A DNA stretch of 61,812 nucleotides from DAOVRD01 sp964521715. GTDB lineage: Bacteria; Planctomycetota; Brocadiia; SM23-32. Both the position numbers and the translations under genes were made by a program. Where the stretch lies: the NCBI GenBank assembly GCA_964521715.1, contig CAZFSS010000022.1, positions 1 through 61,812 on the forward strand, given 5' to 3'. Shown piece after piece: positions 1-8,754 of this stretch (its first letter is position 1; the number at the start of each line of letters is the position of its first letter). The notes beneath the pieces were generated by a model, which was not told where the DNA came from, made no database searches, and worked only from the letters and a program-made list of their open reading frames with translations.

Positions 1-53
1 CTGCGGCGAAATCCGCTCCGTCGCGGCCACGGGTCATTCTGTTAGAGGCTCTT
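1..53. repeat. Terminal inverted repeat, left copy
   Basis: Bases 1-53 are the exact reverse complement of bases 61760-61812, and the match stops at base 54. It includes the string GTTAGAGGCTCTT. Both copies lie exactly at the window ends, so the simplest reading is a contig bounded by one multi-copy repeat. No transposase gene lies next to either copy. Confidence 0.95.
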
Positions 54-148
54 GGATGAAGATGAGGGCGCAGAAGCGCCCCTGTCCTTCGCGACGAAAT
101 CCCCACGGTGCATGTCTCCCGTCAGAGCGCGTGCCGAGTTCCCGAGCG

Positions 149-177
149 GGCGGATGTTAGCCCATTCGCCTTTTTTT
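149..177 (+). terminator. Probable rho-independent terminator
   Basis: A six-pair stem (149-154 with 165-170, one G-U pair) encloses a ten-base loop and is followed by seven T residues at 171-177. It would end a transcript entering from beyond the left edge. A separate small hairpin with an AGAA loop lies at 66-81. Otherwise bases 54-301 show no convincing gene. Confidence 0.5.
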
Positions 178-301
178 CGCAACACGCGGCTTGCAGCGGA
201 TCCGAGCTTTGCGGTAACCTTGGCGTCGCCCTGCCTTGGGGCCGGGCTGCTTCTCGAACCCAACGTTCCATAGGGCCATCATCGAGGCCGGAGTGCGGGA
301 G

Positions 302-886
302 ATGCTGATCGTGGGCGCTGCCGTGCTGGCCGTCGTCGTGGTATGGGCGATCGCGGCGTTCAACAGGCTGGTGCGGGGCCGCAACCTGATGCAGGAGGCC
401 TGGAGCGGCATCGACGTCCAGCTCAAACTGCGCCACGACCTCATTCCGAACCTGGTGCGCGTCGTCGAGGGCTACGCGCTGCACGAGCGGAAGCTCTTTC
501 AGGACGTGACGCAGGCCCGGAGCCTCTGCATGCGGGCCGCCGGAGCGGCCGAGAAGTCCGAGTCCGAGACGGGGCTCTCGCAGGTGCTACGCAACCTCAT
601 CGCCGTCGCCGAGTCCTACCCGAACCTGAAGGCCAACCAGAACTTCCTCGACCTGCAGAACCGCCTCTCCGAGATCGAGGACCAGATCCAGCTCGCCAGG
701 CGGTACTACAACGGAACCGTTCGGGACTACAACATCCGGGTCGAGTCCTTCCCCGGCATGATGATCGCCGGGCTGTTTCGGTTCCGATCGGCCGATTTCT
801 TCGAGATCGAGTACGCCACTGAGAGAGAGGTCCCCGAAGTGAACCTGCGAGTTGCCGGCAGTCAAGGACCGGAGGCCGAACGATGA
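302..886 (+). CDS. LemA family membrane protein
   Basis: This is a 194-residue LemA-family protein. The N-terminus holds one membrane segment (about residues 3-20, rich in V, A and I), followed by the family's antiparallel helical core, with the conserved stretches VQLKLRHDLIPNLV, YPNLKANQNF and RRYYNGTVRDYN. The C-terminus has the family's usual FPGMMIAGLFRF segment. I chose the ATG at 302 because it puts the membrane helix at the N-terminus and follows a CGGGA-like site; an upstream in-frame ATG at 236 would add an unlikely leader. The stop overlaps the next start (ATGA). LemA next to a DUF2207 gene is a recurrent bacterial pairing. The molecular role is unknown. Confidence 0.9.
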   Translation: MLIVGAAVLAVVVVWAIAAFNRLVRGRNLMQEAWSGIDVQLKLRHDLIPNLVRVVEGYALHERKLFQDVTQARSLCMRAAGAAEKSESETGLSQVLRNLIAVAESYPNLKANQNFLDLQNRLSEIEDQIQLARRYYNGTVRDYNIRVESFPGMMIAGLFRFRSADFFEIEYATEREVPEVNLRVAGSQGPEAER

Positions 887-2823
887 GAGCCGCGAAGCAT
901 TTCCTCAGGCTGAGCCTGATGGCAGCCTGCCTGTTCTTCTGCCACGTGCCCCCGGCCGCGGGCCAGGAGGCCACGGGCGAGAGAATACTCGACTACCACA
1001 GCAGCATTGCCGTCGGCCAGGACGGCAGCATAATCGTGGAGGAGACGATCAAGGTCCGCTGCGAAGGGCGCAGCATACAGAGGGGCATCTACCGTGACCT
1101 GCCCACAGAGTATAGGGACCGGTTCGGCATCCGCTACGTCGTGGGGCTGGACATCCTGAGCGTGGAGAGGGACGGCGCGCCTGAGCCCTATCACGTCGAA
1201 CGCCTGTGGAACGGCCAGCGAATCTACGCGGGCGAGAAGAGCATCCTCCTCAAACCCGGGGATTACACGTACCGGCTGAAGTACGCGACCAACAGGCAGA
1301 TCGGTTTCTTCAAGGACCACGACGAGCTCTACTGGAACGTGACGGGCGTGGGCTGGGAGTTCCCGATCGACAGGGCGTCAGCGGAAGTGACGCTCCCTGC
1401 CGGCGTGCCCTCTTCGGAGGTTCAAGTGGAGGGCTACACGGGGCCCGAGGGCTCAAGGGACAAGGACTTCACGGCGCAGGTAGACCTGGCGGGGGGAGCC
1501 ACGTTCGAGACGACGCGCCCGCTCGGGCCCAAGGAGGGGCTCACCATCGTCGTGTCCTGGCCGAAGGGCCACGTCGCCGAGCCGACGTGGAACGTGAAGA
1601 TGGGCTACTTCGTCTCCGACAATCGGGGGTTGATCGTGGGGCTCGTGGGCCTGGCCTGCGTGTTCATCTACTTCACGGTGGTCTGGGCGCGGGTGGGGCG
1701 CGATCCCGCGGAGGGAACCATCATCCCGCTCTACGAGCCGCCCGAAGGGCTGAGCCCGGCCGCCGCCCGCTACGTGGCCCGGATGGGCTACGACAAGAAG
1801 GCGTTCGCGGCGGCCGTCATCGACATGGCCGTCAAAGGATACCTCTCCATGTCGGACGAGTACGGCATCTACAGCCTGACCAAGACCGGGGCGGATACGA
1901 CGAAGCTGAGCCCCGACGAGAAGAAGATCGCGGGAACGCTGTTCGCCGGTGCAGACACGATCAGGATCGAGCAGGACAACCACCGCCCCATAGGGGACTC
2001 GATGGACAAGCTTGCGAAGTCCCTGGAAGCCGCCTTCCAGAAGCAGTACTTCCTGGCCAACAAGGGCTACCTGATGGCTGGAGCCGTCGCCTCCGTGGTG
2101 GTCGTGGTGCTGAGCGGAGTCGCCTATGCATCGGGTGTGGCGCTGTTCATGTGCGTGTGGCTCTGCGGCTGGACGGCCGGCACGTGCGCCCTCCTCTGGC
2201 AGGCAGCCAGCTCGTGGCGGGCGGTCTTCAGCGGGAGGGGCAGCGTGCTGTCGCCTCTGGGCGCCGCCGTCGGGATGAGCCTGTTCGCCCTGCCCTTCCT
2301 TGCCGGCGAGCTGTTCGGGCTCGGAGTGCTGGCCTACCTGACATCGGCCGGCATGGTGGGGCTTGTGCTCGCAGCCGCCGCGCTCAACTGGATCTTCTAC
2401 CACCTTCTGAAGGCGCCCACGCTCGCCGGGCGGAAGCTGATGGACAGGATCGAAGGCTTCCGCATGTTCCTCTCCGTGGCGGAGAAGGACCGGCTCAACC
2501 TGCTCAACCCGCCGGAGAGAACGCCGGAGCTGTTCGAACGTTACCTGCCCTACGCGCTCGCCCTCGGGGTCGAGCAGCAGTGGAGCGAGCAGTTCGCGGA
2601 CGTGCTCAACCGCGCCGGCACCCCCGACAGGCCCTACAGCCCGGGCTGGTACTCGGGCACGGGATGGGGGACCCTGGGGACGACAGCGTTCGCCAGCTCG
2701 TTCGGCACGTCCTTCGCCTCGGCCGCAGCGGCGTCTTCCACGGCGCCCGGCTCGAGCTCGGGCGGCGGAGGTGGAGGCTCGTCAGGCGGCGGAGGCGGAG
2801 GTGGAGGCGGAGGCGGCTGGTAG
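883..2823 (+). CDS. DUF2207 domain membrane protein
   Basis: A 646-residue protein with a signal peptide (about residues 1-27, ending AAGQ), a predicted extracytoplasmic beta-rich DUF2207 domain (about 35-230; note GIYRDLPTEY and DELYWNVTG), a membrane helix at about 250-268, a cytoplasmic part, and further helices around 400-500. The tail is low complexity: alternating Ser and Gly runs ending in GGGGGW, as in many TPM/DUF2207 proteins. It overlaps the LemA gene by four bases and is likely translationally coupled to it. The function of the family is not established; a role at the cell envelope is inferred from topology. Confidence 0.9.
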   Translation: MRAAKHFLRLSLMAACLFFCHVPPAAGQEATGERILDYHSSIAVGQDGSIIVEETIKVRCEGRSIQRGIYRDLPTEYRDRFGIRYVVGLDILSVERDGAPEPYHVERLWNGQRIYAGEKSILLKPGDYTYRLKYATNRQIGFFKDHDELYWNVTGVGWEFPIDRASAEVTLPAGVPSSEVQVEGYTGPEGSRDKDFTAQVDLAGGATFETTRPLGPKEGLTIVVSWPKGHVAEPTWNVKMGYFVSDNRGLIVGLVGLACVFIYFTVVWARVGRDPAEGTIIPLYEPPEGLSPAAARYVARMGYDKKAFAAAVIDMAVKGYLSMSDEYGIYSLTKTGADTTKLSPDEKKIAGTLFAGADTIRIEQDNHRPIGDSMDKLAKSLEAAFQKQYFLANKGYLMAGAVASVVVVVLSGVAYASGVALFMCVWLCGWTAGTCALLWQAASSWRAVFSGRGSVLSPLGAAVGMSLFALPFLAGELFGLGVLAYLTSAGMVGLVLAAAALNWIFYHLLKAPTLAGRKLMDRIEGFRMFLSVAEKDRLNLLNPPERTPELFERYLPYALALGVEQQWSEQFADVLNRAGTPDRPYSPGWYSGTGWGTLGTTAFASSFGTSFASAAAASSTAPGSSSGGGGGGSSGGGGGGGGGGGW

Positions 2824-2881
2824 GGGCCCCCTCAAGAAGCAACCCTCGGTTCTGCAACCGGTGTCGTGTGCGGACTGATTG

Positions 2882-2909
2882 GTAGGGGCACGGCGCGCCG
2901 TGCCCCTAC
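2882..2909. repeat. Perfect 28-bp palindrome, GTAGGGGCACGGC type
   Basis: Fourteen-base arms (GTAGGGGCACGGCG and its complement) meet without a loop. It sits in the 176-base gap between two convergent genes. Palindromes of this GTAGGGGC...GCCCCTAC style are, from memory, dispersed in many unrelated bacterial genomes. It could fold in RNA from either strand and act as a bidirectional transcript end, but no T tract follows. Confidence 0.85.
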
Positions 2910-2999
2910 ACGGTCGCGGCCGGTATCGAGCGCTGGCCGCGAAGATGCAAGGCGACTTCCCTGACAGCCGACTAGCACGCGCAGGTCAGGCGCGCGCTC

Positions 3000-4433
3000 C
3001 TACGTGCAGTCCTTGAGGGCCGCGTCCGCAATCCGGTCCAGCTCGGCGACCACTTCCTTCGGCGGCGGCTCCGGCCGGGGGCCCGCCAGTATCCGTTGCA
3101 CGCGCTCACGGCAGCGAGCGGCCATGTCCTTCCGCCCCGCGCCGGCCCACGCCTCGAAGAAGTCGCGGTCCAGCAGCTCCGGGAACCAGAACTCCCGCCG
3201 GAAGTGTCGCACCGTGTGCTCCTCGGCCAGGAAGCTGCCGTCGCCGCCCGACACTTGCTCGACAACGTCGAGCGCCAGTTCCTGCGGCGACACCCCTATG
3301 CCCTGCATGAGCCGCTCGACGTAGCCGATGAGCTCGTGCTGCATCACGAGCATGCTGGGACTGCTGGCCTGGTCCACGCCGCAGATGCCCAGATGCCCGA
3401 AGATGTCGGCGCCGGCCGCCGCACCCAGCGCAAGGGTGATGCCCGCCTCCATGCCCGCCTGGGCGTCGGGGACCTTGGCGTCGGTCAGGCCGACGTTAAT
3501 GTAAACGGGCAGGCCGTAGTGCTTGCCCAACTGCGTGAAGGCGACGGCCATCAGCGCCTGCTCCGGGCCGGCGAAGACGAGCTGAGTGGTCCGCATGTCG
3601 AAGATGTGGGCGATGCCGCCGTAGCAGACGGGCGTGCCCTCGCGGATGAGCTGCACGACGCATATGCCCGCCAGTATCTCGGCGTTCTCCTGAGCGATTG
3701 TCCCTGCCAGCGTCGCCGGTCCCGACAGGCCGGCCTGCACCATCGGCCCCACGGCCACAGGCAGAGGGAAACGGGCCGTCTCATAGAGCAGGTCCACGCC
3801 ATTGAAGGCGAAGCGGAGCGGGCTGATGGGCTCCAGCAGGTCGAACGTCAGCGGGCGGCGCGCCGCCTCTTCTTCGCTTCCGGCTGCGGCGACGAGCATC
3901 TCGGCGACGTACTTCGCGGACCGGCGCGTGTTGAACCAGAACGTGACGGGCTTGGACGTGTGCTTGATCATCTCGCGGAGGACGAAGACGTCCTGGACCG
4001 CGTCGGGCACGTCGTGGGGGGTGGTCATGGCGCCCACGATGTTCAGGCGTGGGAGCGCCTCGCCCAGGATGCAGGCCGTCTGCACGTCCGCCAGCCTCGC
4101 GAAGCGCCGCTGCAGCGTCTCTTCGTCGAGCCAGTGGGCCTCGCCCGCGATGGAGTTGTAGTTGCGCCCGCCGACGCCGAACCCGGCCGTCTTGCTGCGG
4201 TCCCGACCGTAGAGCGTGAACGACTTCCCGGCGGAGCCTAGGCACTCCTGAACAAGCTCGGCGGGGATCCTCACGCGCTGCGTGCCGAAGGAGACGTCTG
4301 CCCCGCGGTCGGCGAAGCGCCGCAGCGTCTCCTCGTGGGGCAGATGCACGCCTATCCTGGCCAGCATCTCCAGGCTAGCCTCGTGGATGGCTGCGACGTC
4401 TTCCGGCGAAAGGACCTCCACTCTGACGGCCAT
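3000..4433 (-). CDS. MttB-family (trimethylamine methyltransferase-like) protein, non-pyrrolysine
   Basis: A 477-residue TIM-barrel protein of the MttB superfamily (COG5598). Methanogen MttB moves a methyl group from trimethylamine to a corrinoid protein and carries pyrrolysine; this gene has no in-frame UAG, so it belongs to the non-Pyl branch, some members of which demethylate quaternary amines such as glycine betaine. Family features are EASLEMLARIGV near the N-terminus, GRNYNSIAGE, VGPMVQAGLSGPATLAG, and SDAKVPDAQAG-like GLTDAKVPDAQAG near residue 350. I chose the ATG at 4433 because the N-terminus then matches the family start; the frame stays open further upstream into the GH4 gene. It is the last gene of the minus-strand operon. 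No corrinoid-protein gene is visible nearby, so the substrate is unknown. Confidence 0.85.
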   Translation of the reverse strand: MAVRVEVLSPEDVAAIHEASLEMLARIGVHLPHEETLRRFADRGADVSFGTQRVRIPAELVQECLGSAGKSFTLYGRDRSKTAGFGVGGRNYNSIAGEAHWLDEETLQRRFARLADVQTACILGEALPRLNIVGAMTTPHDVPDAVQDVFVLREMIKHTSKPVTFWFNTRRSAKYVAEMLVAAAGSEEEAARRPLTFDLLEPISPLRFAFNGVDLLYETARFPLPVAVGPMVQAGLSGPATLAGTIAQENAEILAGICVVQLIREGTPVCYGGIAHIFDMRTTQLVFAGPEQALMAVAFTQLGKHYGLPVYINVGLTDAKVPDAQAGMEAGITLALGAAAGADIFGHLGICGVDQASSPSMLVMQHELIGYVERLMQGIGVSPQELALDVVEQVSGGDGSFLAEEHTVRHFRREFWFPELLDRDFFEAWAGAGRKDMAARCRERVQRILAGPRPEPPPKEVVAELDRIADAALKDCT

Positions 4434-4480
4434 CGATCTGGCCTCCGGACGCAAATCGCAGACAGCCGCTGTCAGGCCGC

Positions 4481-5806
4481 TCAGATCGAGATGCTCTTGA
4501 ACTGCGGCAGGTAGCGCCGGTTCCGCTTGAGCATCTCCTTTGTCATCTCCTTGATCTCGGCGAGCGAGAGCACTGCGGCCGTGAGCGGGTCGTAGGCGAC
4601 GGCGTGATAGACGAGGGTCGGGTCGCCGGTCAGGGCCGCCTCGACGGCCATCTCCTCGACGGCGATGCTCAGGTTGTTCAGCGCGGCGCACTGGGGCGGC
4701 AGCGGGCCGACGTAGAAGGAGTTGAAGCCCCGCCGGTTGGCGACGACGGGCACCTCGACGCACGCCCCTTGCGGGAGGTTCGGGATCAGCCCGGTGTTCG
4801 GCACGTTGCCGTTGAACTCGAACGGCTCCCCGCCCAGGAAGGCGTTGATGATGTAGGCGGCGTACTCCTTGCCGCGCTCGAGCGATATGGGCGCGCCCTT
4901 CTTGAACCATTCGCGGACGTGCTTCTTCCACGATTTGTCACGCCCCAGGTAGCCGTCCAGTATGGCGGCGTACTTGCCGGGGTTCCATCCCGTGCCCGGC
5001 AGGCAGTACTTCTCAATGAGGTCGGGGCGCTTGCGGAACCACCAGTTGTACTCCGAGTTGTGTCCGCTGGATTCGGTCACGTAGTAGCCCAGGGCAAGGA
5101 ACATCTCGTTGCGCACGATCTCCTCGTTGTAGATCTCCGGCTTCCTGACTGCGCGGCGGATGAGGGGATAGGCGTCCTTGCCGTCCTTCTTGAACTCGAC
5201 GTACCACGCCTGATGGTTGATGCCCCCGCAGACGTACGTGATCTTGTCCATCGGCGTCTTGATCCACGCGGCCAGCATCTCCGCGGTCCCCTGGACGCTA
5301 TGGCAGAGGCCGCTCACGCGTACGTCCGTGCTGCGCTGCATCGCCCGGCACAGCATCGCCATCGGGTTGGTGTAATTGAGCAGGATGGCGTCCGGGCAGA
5401 CGCGTTCGATGTCGCGGCAGATGTCCAGCATGACGGGGATGGTGCGGAGGGCACGGAAGATGCCGGCGGCCCCGCGCGTGTCTCCCACGCAGATGTCCAC
5501 CCCGTACTTCTTCGGGATCTCGATGTCATGCCGCCACACGTTGACGGTGCCCGAGAGGATCGTGCAGATGACGGCGTTGGCGCCCTTGAGCGCCTCGCGC
5601 CGGTCCTGGGTCGCCTGCACCTTCGCCGGATAGCCGCCCTTGTCGACGATGGTCTGAACGGCCCTGCGCGCGAACTCGAGCCGTTCCCTGTTGATGTCCA
5701 TCAGCGCCAGCGTGGCGTCCTTGAGGATGGGGAACGTGAGGATATCGCGCACGAGGCCGCGCGTGAACCCAAGACTGCCCGCTCCGATGAATGCGATCTT
5801 TGCCAT
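4481..5806 (-). CDS. Glycoside hydrolase family 4 (NAD- and Mn-dependent)
   Basis: A 441-residue GH4 enzyme. The N-terminal Rossmann motif is GAGSLGFTRGLVRDIL (residues 7-22), which binds NAD. GDTRGAAGIFRALRTIP, NYTNPMAML and GLCHSVQGT follow; the Cys and His of CHSVQ are the expected metal ligands. The family cleaves glycosides by a redox-assisted elimination mechanism and includes alpha-galactosidases, alpha-glucuronidases, alpha-galacturonidases and 6-phospho-glycosidases. The motif set looks closer to the MelA/galacturonidase side than to the phospho-glucosidases, but the substrate cannot be fixed by eye. It ends 47 bases before MttB and follows the dehydrogenase gene by 75 bases in the same operon. 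Confidence 0.9.
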   Translation of the reverse strand: MAKIAFIGAGSLGFTRGLVRDILTFPILKDATLALMDINRERLEFARRAVQTIVDKGGYPAKVQATQDRREALKGANAVICTILSGTVNVWRHDIEIPKKYGVDICVGDTRGAAGIFRALRTIPVMLDICRDIERVCPDAILLNYTNPMAMLCRAMQRSTDVRVSGLCHSVQGTAEMLAAWIKTPMDKITYVCGGINHQAWYVEFKKDGKDAYPLIRRAVRKPEIYNEEIVRNEMFLALGYYVTESSGHNSEYNWWFRKRPDLIEKYCLPGTGWNPGKYAAILDGYLGRDKSWKKHVREWFKKGAPISLERGKEYAAYIINAFLGGEPFEFNGNVPNTGLIPNLPQGACVEVPVVANRRGFNSFYVGPLPPQCAALNNLSIAVEEMAVEAALTGDPTLVYHAVAYDPLTAAVLSLAEIKEMTKEMLKRNRRYLPQFKSISI

Positions 5807-5881
5807 GCCGCTTTCCTTTGCTGCGCCGGAGTCATTGACTGCCGTGTAACTGCCGCTGCGACGACGCCATCGCCGACGGCG

Positions 5882-6916
5882 TCAGGCCAGCATCTCGTAG
5901 AGCTGCCGCACCTGGTCGGGGGAAATCCCCCGAGCGTTGATCACCGAGTAGTAATAGCCGCCCTGCTCGACGAAGTCAGGGAGCGTGCCCATCGTCTGGA
6001 AGAACTCGTCCCGGCTCAGGCCGGTGTTGCTCAGGGCGTATTCCAGGCCCATGTCGTCCATCAGGCGGCGCACGTGCTCGTGCCGGTTGTCCTGCACGTA
6101 GCTCATCACGAAGATGCCCGTGGCCAGGAGTGCCCCATGCAGGAAGGTCCTCCCGGTGACGTATTCCGCGTTGTAGGCGAAGAAGTGCTCCGACCCCTCC
6201 TGGCAGCGGTCGTTGCCGAGCCGGGTGGCGATCCGCGCGAAGTCGAGGTAGAGCTCGATGATGGTTCGGATGCCGTCGTCGCTCAGGCCGCGTACCTCGA
6301 AACGCATCTCGCGCAGTTGCAGCAGGTTCGCCCCGGCCAGATCGTAGTGGGCCAGGTCAGACTCGGCCTTCCCGGCGTCGCACGCAATCTCCCAGTCGCA
6401 CAGGGCCGTGTGCGAGGAGAGCACGTCGGCGGCTCCGTAGCGCACCAGGCGGGGCGGTGCCTGGCGCAGGAGCGAGTAATCGACGATCACCTCGTCACAG
6501 ACGGCATGCCCGATGTAGGTGACCTTCCCGCCCTGGCGGATCCCGATCGCGTCCGTAACGCACGCATCGCCCGATATGATGGTAGGCACCTGCACGAGCC
6601 TGGCGTCCCGCTTGATGGCCACGTACTTGGCGGAGTCGTGGGACGAGCCGCCCCCTATCCCCATCACCAGGTCCACGGGCGGCACGTCCCGCTCCAGGTC
6701 CTGGAGCGTCGCGAAGTCCATGTTCCGGACGAACGCGACGTGCTTCGGCGGCCTCGTCACCTTGTCCTTCACCAGGTCCCAGGGTATCTCCATCGTGATG
6801 ACGGCGTAGTCCTCGTCCGTATCCGTCACTTGAGGGATGAGGTCGTAGCCGTAGCGCGCCTGGGGCGGCGAGTAGCCCGGATCGTACCGCCTCTCTTCTG
6901 CGTGTGCGTACCGCAT
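5882..6916 (-). CDS. Glycerol-1-phosphate dehydrogenase-like protein (Fe-ADH/DHQ synthase superfamily)
   Basis: A 344-residue member of the dehydroquinate synthase/iron alcohol dehydrogenase superfamily, closest in appearance to the AraM/EgsA-type sn-glycerol-1-phosphate dehydrogenases. Visible features are the NAD-binding GIGGGSSHDSAKYVA (about 90-104), VPTIISGDA, the metal-ligand Asp in RYGAADVLSSHTALCDW, and the ligand His residues in GSEHFFAY and FLHGALLATG. Bacterial members reduce dihydroxyacetone phosphate or related ketoses. Located between PIG-L and GH4 genes, it may instead act on a sugar or polyol released by the pathway. Downstream of PIG-L by 21 bases. Confidence 0.8.
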   Translation of the reverse strand: MRYAHAEERRYDPGYSPPQARYGYDLIPQVTDTDEDYAVITMEIPWDLVKDKVTRPPKHVAFVRNMDFATLQDLERDVPPVDLVMGIGGGSSHDSAKYVAIKRDARLVQVPTIISGDACVTDAIGIRQGGKVTYIGHAVCDEVIVDYSLLRQAPPRLVRYGAADVLSSHTALCDWEIACDAGKAESDLAHYDLAGANLLQLREMRFEVRGLSDDGIRTIIELYLDFARIATRLGNDRCQEGSEHFFAYNAEYVTGRTFLHGALLATGIFVMSYVQDNRHEHVRRLMDDMGLEYALSNTGLSRDEFFQTMGTLPDFVEQGGYYYSVINARGISPDQVRQLYEMLA

Positions 6917-6937
6917 GCGGCGTTCCTCCTGGCTGCT

Positions 6938-7639
6938 TCAGGGCAGGAGCCGTTGGGCGATGTTCCCCTGCCAGCCCCGCATGACCCGCTTGAAGCCTTC
7001 GGCGTATCGCACGCCGGCCTGGAGGCCCCGGAACCGCGCGACGATCTCGATCAGCTCGATGTAGTCGATCCCGTAGCCCCACTTGAGCCACTCGCTCTGG
7101 CTCTTGTGGCAGGAGACCAGTTCCTTCTTCAGCTCGAACGTGTCGGTGATGTCCACGTATTCCTCCGGGAGGAAACCGACGCCGGAGGGGGCCTCCATGA
7201 AGTAGACCTGGGGGATCTCGACGGGCGCGTGCCTGGTCTTCAGGTTCGGCATGTTGACGACGATGGCGGCGTCGCTCGCCTGCTGGCCCACGCCCGTGTG
7301 ATCTCCGGAGAAGAAGTCCGGGTAGTGCGTGATGATCACGTCCGGACCGACCTGGCGGATCATGTCGATGAAGACCAGGCGGGACTGCTGGTTGTAGAAG
7401 AAGAACTCGTCCTGGAAGCCCAGCCATATCATCTGCGCGCCGATGACGTCGCAGGCGGCCTGCGCTTCCTCCCTGCGGATCGAGCTGATCTGCTCCGGCG
7501 AAAGCGTCGGATGCCCCATCTGGCCGTCGGTCGCGTAGGCTATGGTGACTTCGTCGCCCCTCCGGGCGTACTTCGCAAAGGTGCCGCCGGCGTAGATCTC
7601 GATGTCGTCGGGATGGGCACCTACTCCCAGCACTTTCAT
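6938..7639 (-). CDS. PIG-L family deacetylase (LmbE-like)
   Basis: A 233-residue zinc-dependent N-deacetylase. The signature GAHPDDIEIYAGGT lies at residues 6-19, giving the expected His and Asp-Asp zinc and catalytic residues, and DHTGVG (about 113-118) supplies a further ligand region. Family members deacetylate N-acetylglucosaminyl conjugates (GlcNAc-PI, mycothiol and bacillithiol precursors) or free diacetylchitobiose. I placed the start at the ATG at 7639, which overlaps the upstream nuclease stop (ATGA); a longer in-frame start exists but would extend far into that gene. Its neighbours (aminotransferase, ceramidase-like enzyme) fit amino-sugar or glycolipid handling. Confidence 0.92.
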   Translation of the reverse strand: MKVLGVGAHPDDIEIYAGGTFAKYARRGDEVTIAYATDGQMGHPTLSPEQISSIRREEAQAACDVIGAQMIWLGFQDEFFFYNQQSRLVFIDMIRQVGPDVIITHYPDFFSGDHTGVGQQASDAAIVVNMPNLKTRHAPVEIPQVYFMEAPSGVGFLPEEYVDITDTFELKKELVSCHKSQSEWLKWGYGIDYIELIEIVARFRGLQAGVRYAEGFKRVMRGWQGNIAQRLLP

Positions 7640-8754
7640 GTCCCGCCCTCCTCTGCGGCCGCCGGGCGCGGGACTTCCACCTCCGCGGCCCGGCGTTGGT
7701 CCCTCAATTGCTTCAGGACGCGGATGACCCTCTCCTTGCGGACCACGCGCACGGAGATGTCCGGATCCTTCGGGTCGAACTGGCACGGCTCGAGCGTCGC
7801 CAGCACTCCGCGCGCCCTGGCGCCCTTGTCCAGCAGCGAACGCAGCAGCGGCGACTCACGCGCATGGTCCAGGTAGCGCCGCAACTGAGCGGCGTGCTCG
7901 CGCGTGAGCTTGCCGCGCTTGAGTTCGACAAGGGTGATCCTGTCGGCTTTCGCGTTTACGAAAACCAGATCCACGAACTGCCTCTCGCCCTCTTCCGTAT
8001 AGACGTAATGCTGCCGCGCCAGCAGCGTGCCGGGGCGACGGAAAAGGAGCCCGGGCTCCGCCTGAACGGCGTCCTCCATGTCCTTCTCTGTGTCCACGGA
8101 CTCGTAGTCGGCGTTCAGGACCTGGTGCATCCGGGCGGCCTTCGCGGCACCAATGCCGCGCACGGCCCGAAGCTCGTCGCGGCCCGCGTTCGCGATGCGC
8201 CTGACGCTCCCGAAGTGACGGAGCAGGTCCCGCGCGGCGACCATTCCGCAGCCCGGCAGCATCTCGACCACGCGCCGCTGCATGTCGGCAGGGCCGGTCG
8301 CCTTCCGTTTCGGTATCAGGGAGATCTCCGGGATGCCTACCTGCTCCTGCCGGGCCATCATGGCGATGAGCTGCACCGTCTCTTCCACGTTCGGCGTGGA
8401 GAGCACGTTCATGGCATAGAGGAGCATCATCGAGGACAGTGCCCCCCTGACCGCCTGCGGGTCGAACATCGTGTACTCGTAGTTCACCTCGCCCTCGACG
8501 ACGAGCACGGCAATGGGGAAATGCTCCCGCAGGTAGATCGCACTGGTGAAAAGCGTCTTGTCCATGATGCCGCGCAGGAAGCTGCTGCCGGTGCGGCGCT
8601 CGATCGCGATGCGCTCGCTCAGGACGTAGCGGTCGACGTTGCCCTCGTCCTCAGGGATCGCGGTGATGCCGATCCCCATCTCAGCCAGCATGGTCGCCGG
8701 CTGTCCCTTCGGTTTCGTCGCCGAGATGGTCAACGCAGAGCGGCTGACGTTCAT
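7636..8754 (-). CDS. ERCC4-like / helix-hairpin-helix / NucS-like nuclease
   Basis: A 372-residue protein with three recognisable parts. Residues about 20-90 resemble the XPF/ERCC4 nuclease core: DRYVLSERIAIERRTGSSF followed by LREHFPIAVLVVEG. The catalytic ERKxxxD motif is altered (E52-R53-R54, with S58 where Asp is expected) and the usual N-terminal VDxRE is missing. Residues about 158-212 form a tandem helix-hairpin-helix DNA-binding unit (LPGCGMVAARDLL, VRGIGAAKAARM). Residues about 240-340 look like the NucS/DUF91 restriction-type fold, with D262 (QFVDLVFV) and E277-L-K279 (LVELKRG), then QLRRYLDHA. The gene overlaps its neighbours by four bases on both sides. DNA cleavage or repair is inferred. 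The C-terminal site looks intact; the ERCC4 site may be dead. Confidence 0.75.
   Translation of the reverse strand: MNVSRSALTISATKPKGQPATMLAEMGIGITAIPEDEGNVDRYVLSERIAIERRTGSSFLRGIMDKTLFTSAIYLREHFPIAVLVVEGEVNYEYTMFDPQAVRGALSSMMLLYAMNVLSTPNVEETVQLIAMMARQEQVGIPEISLIPKRKATGPADMQRRVVEMLPGCGMVAARDLLRHFGSVRRIANAGRDELRAVRGIGAAKAARMHQVLNADYESVDTEKDMEDAVQAEPGLLFRRPGTLLARQHYVYTEEGERQFVDLVFVNAKADRITLVELKRGKLTREHAAQLRRYLDHARESPLLRSLLDKGARARGVLATLEPCQFDPKDPDISVRVVRKERVIRVLKQLRDQRRAAEVEVPRPAAAEEGGT

Noticed and set aside
3000..4433. Pyrrolysine in MttB
   Set aside because: No in-frame UAG occurs before the terminal stop, and the protein is full length, so it is a non-Pyl homologue.
4604..7876. Long plus-strand open frame of about 1,090 codons
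   Set aside because: It runs antisense to the GH4, dehydrogenase and PIG-L genes, has no domain and a translation rich in His, Val and Arg as expected from a shadow frame in GC-rich DNA.
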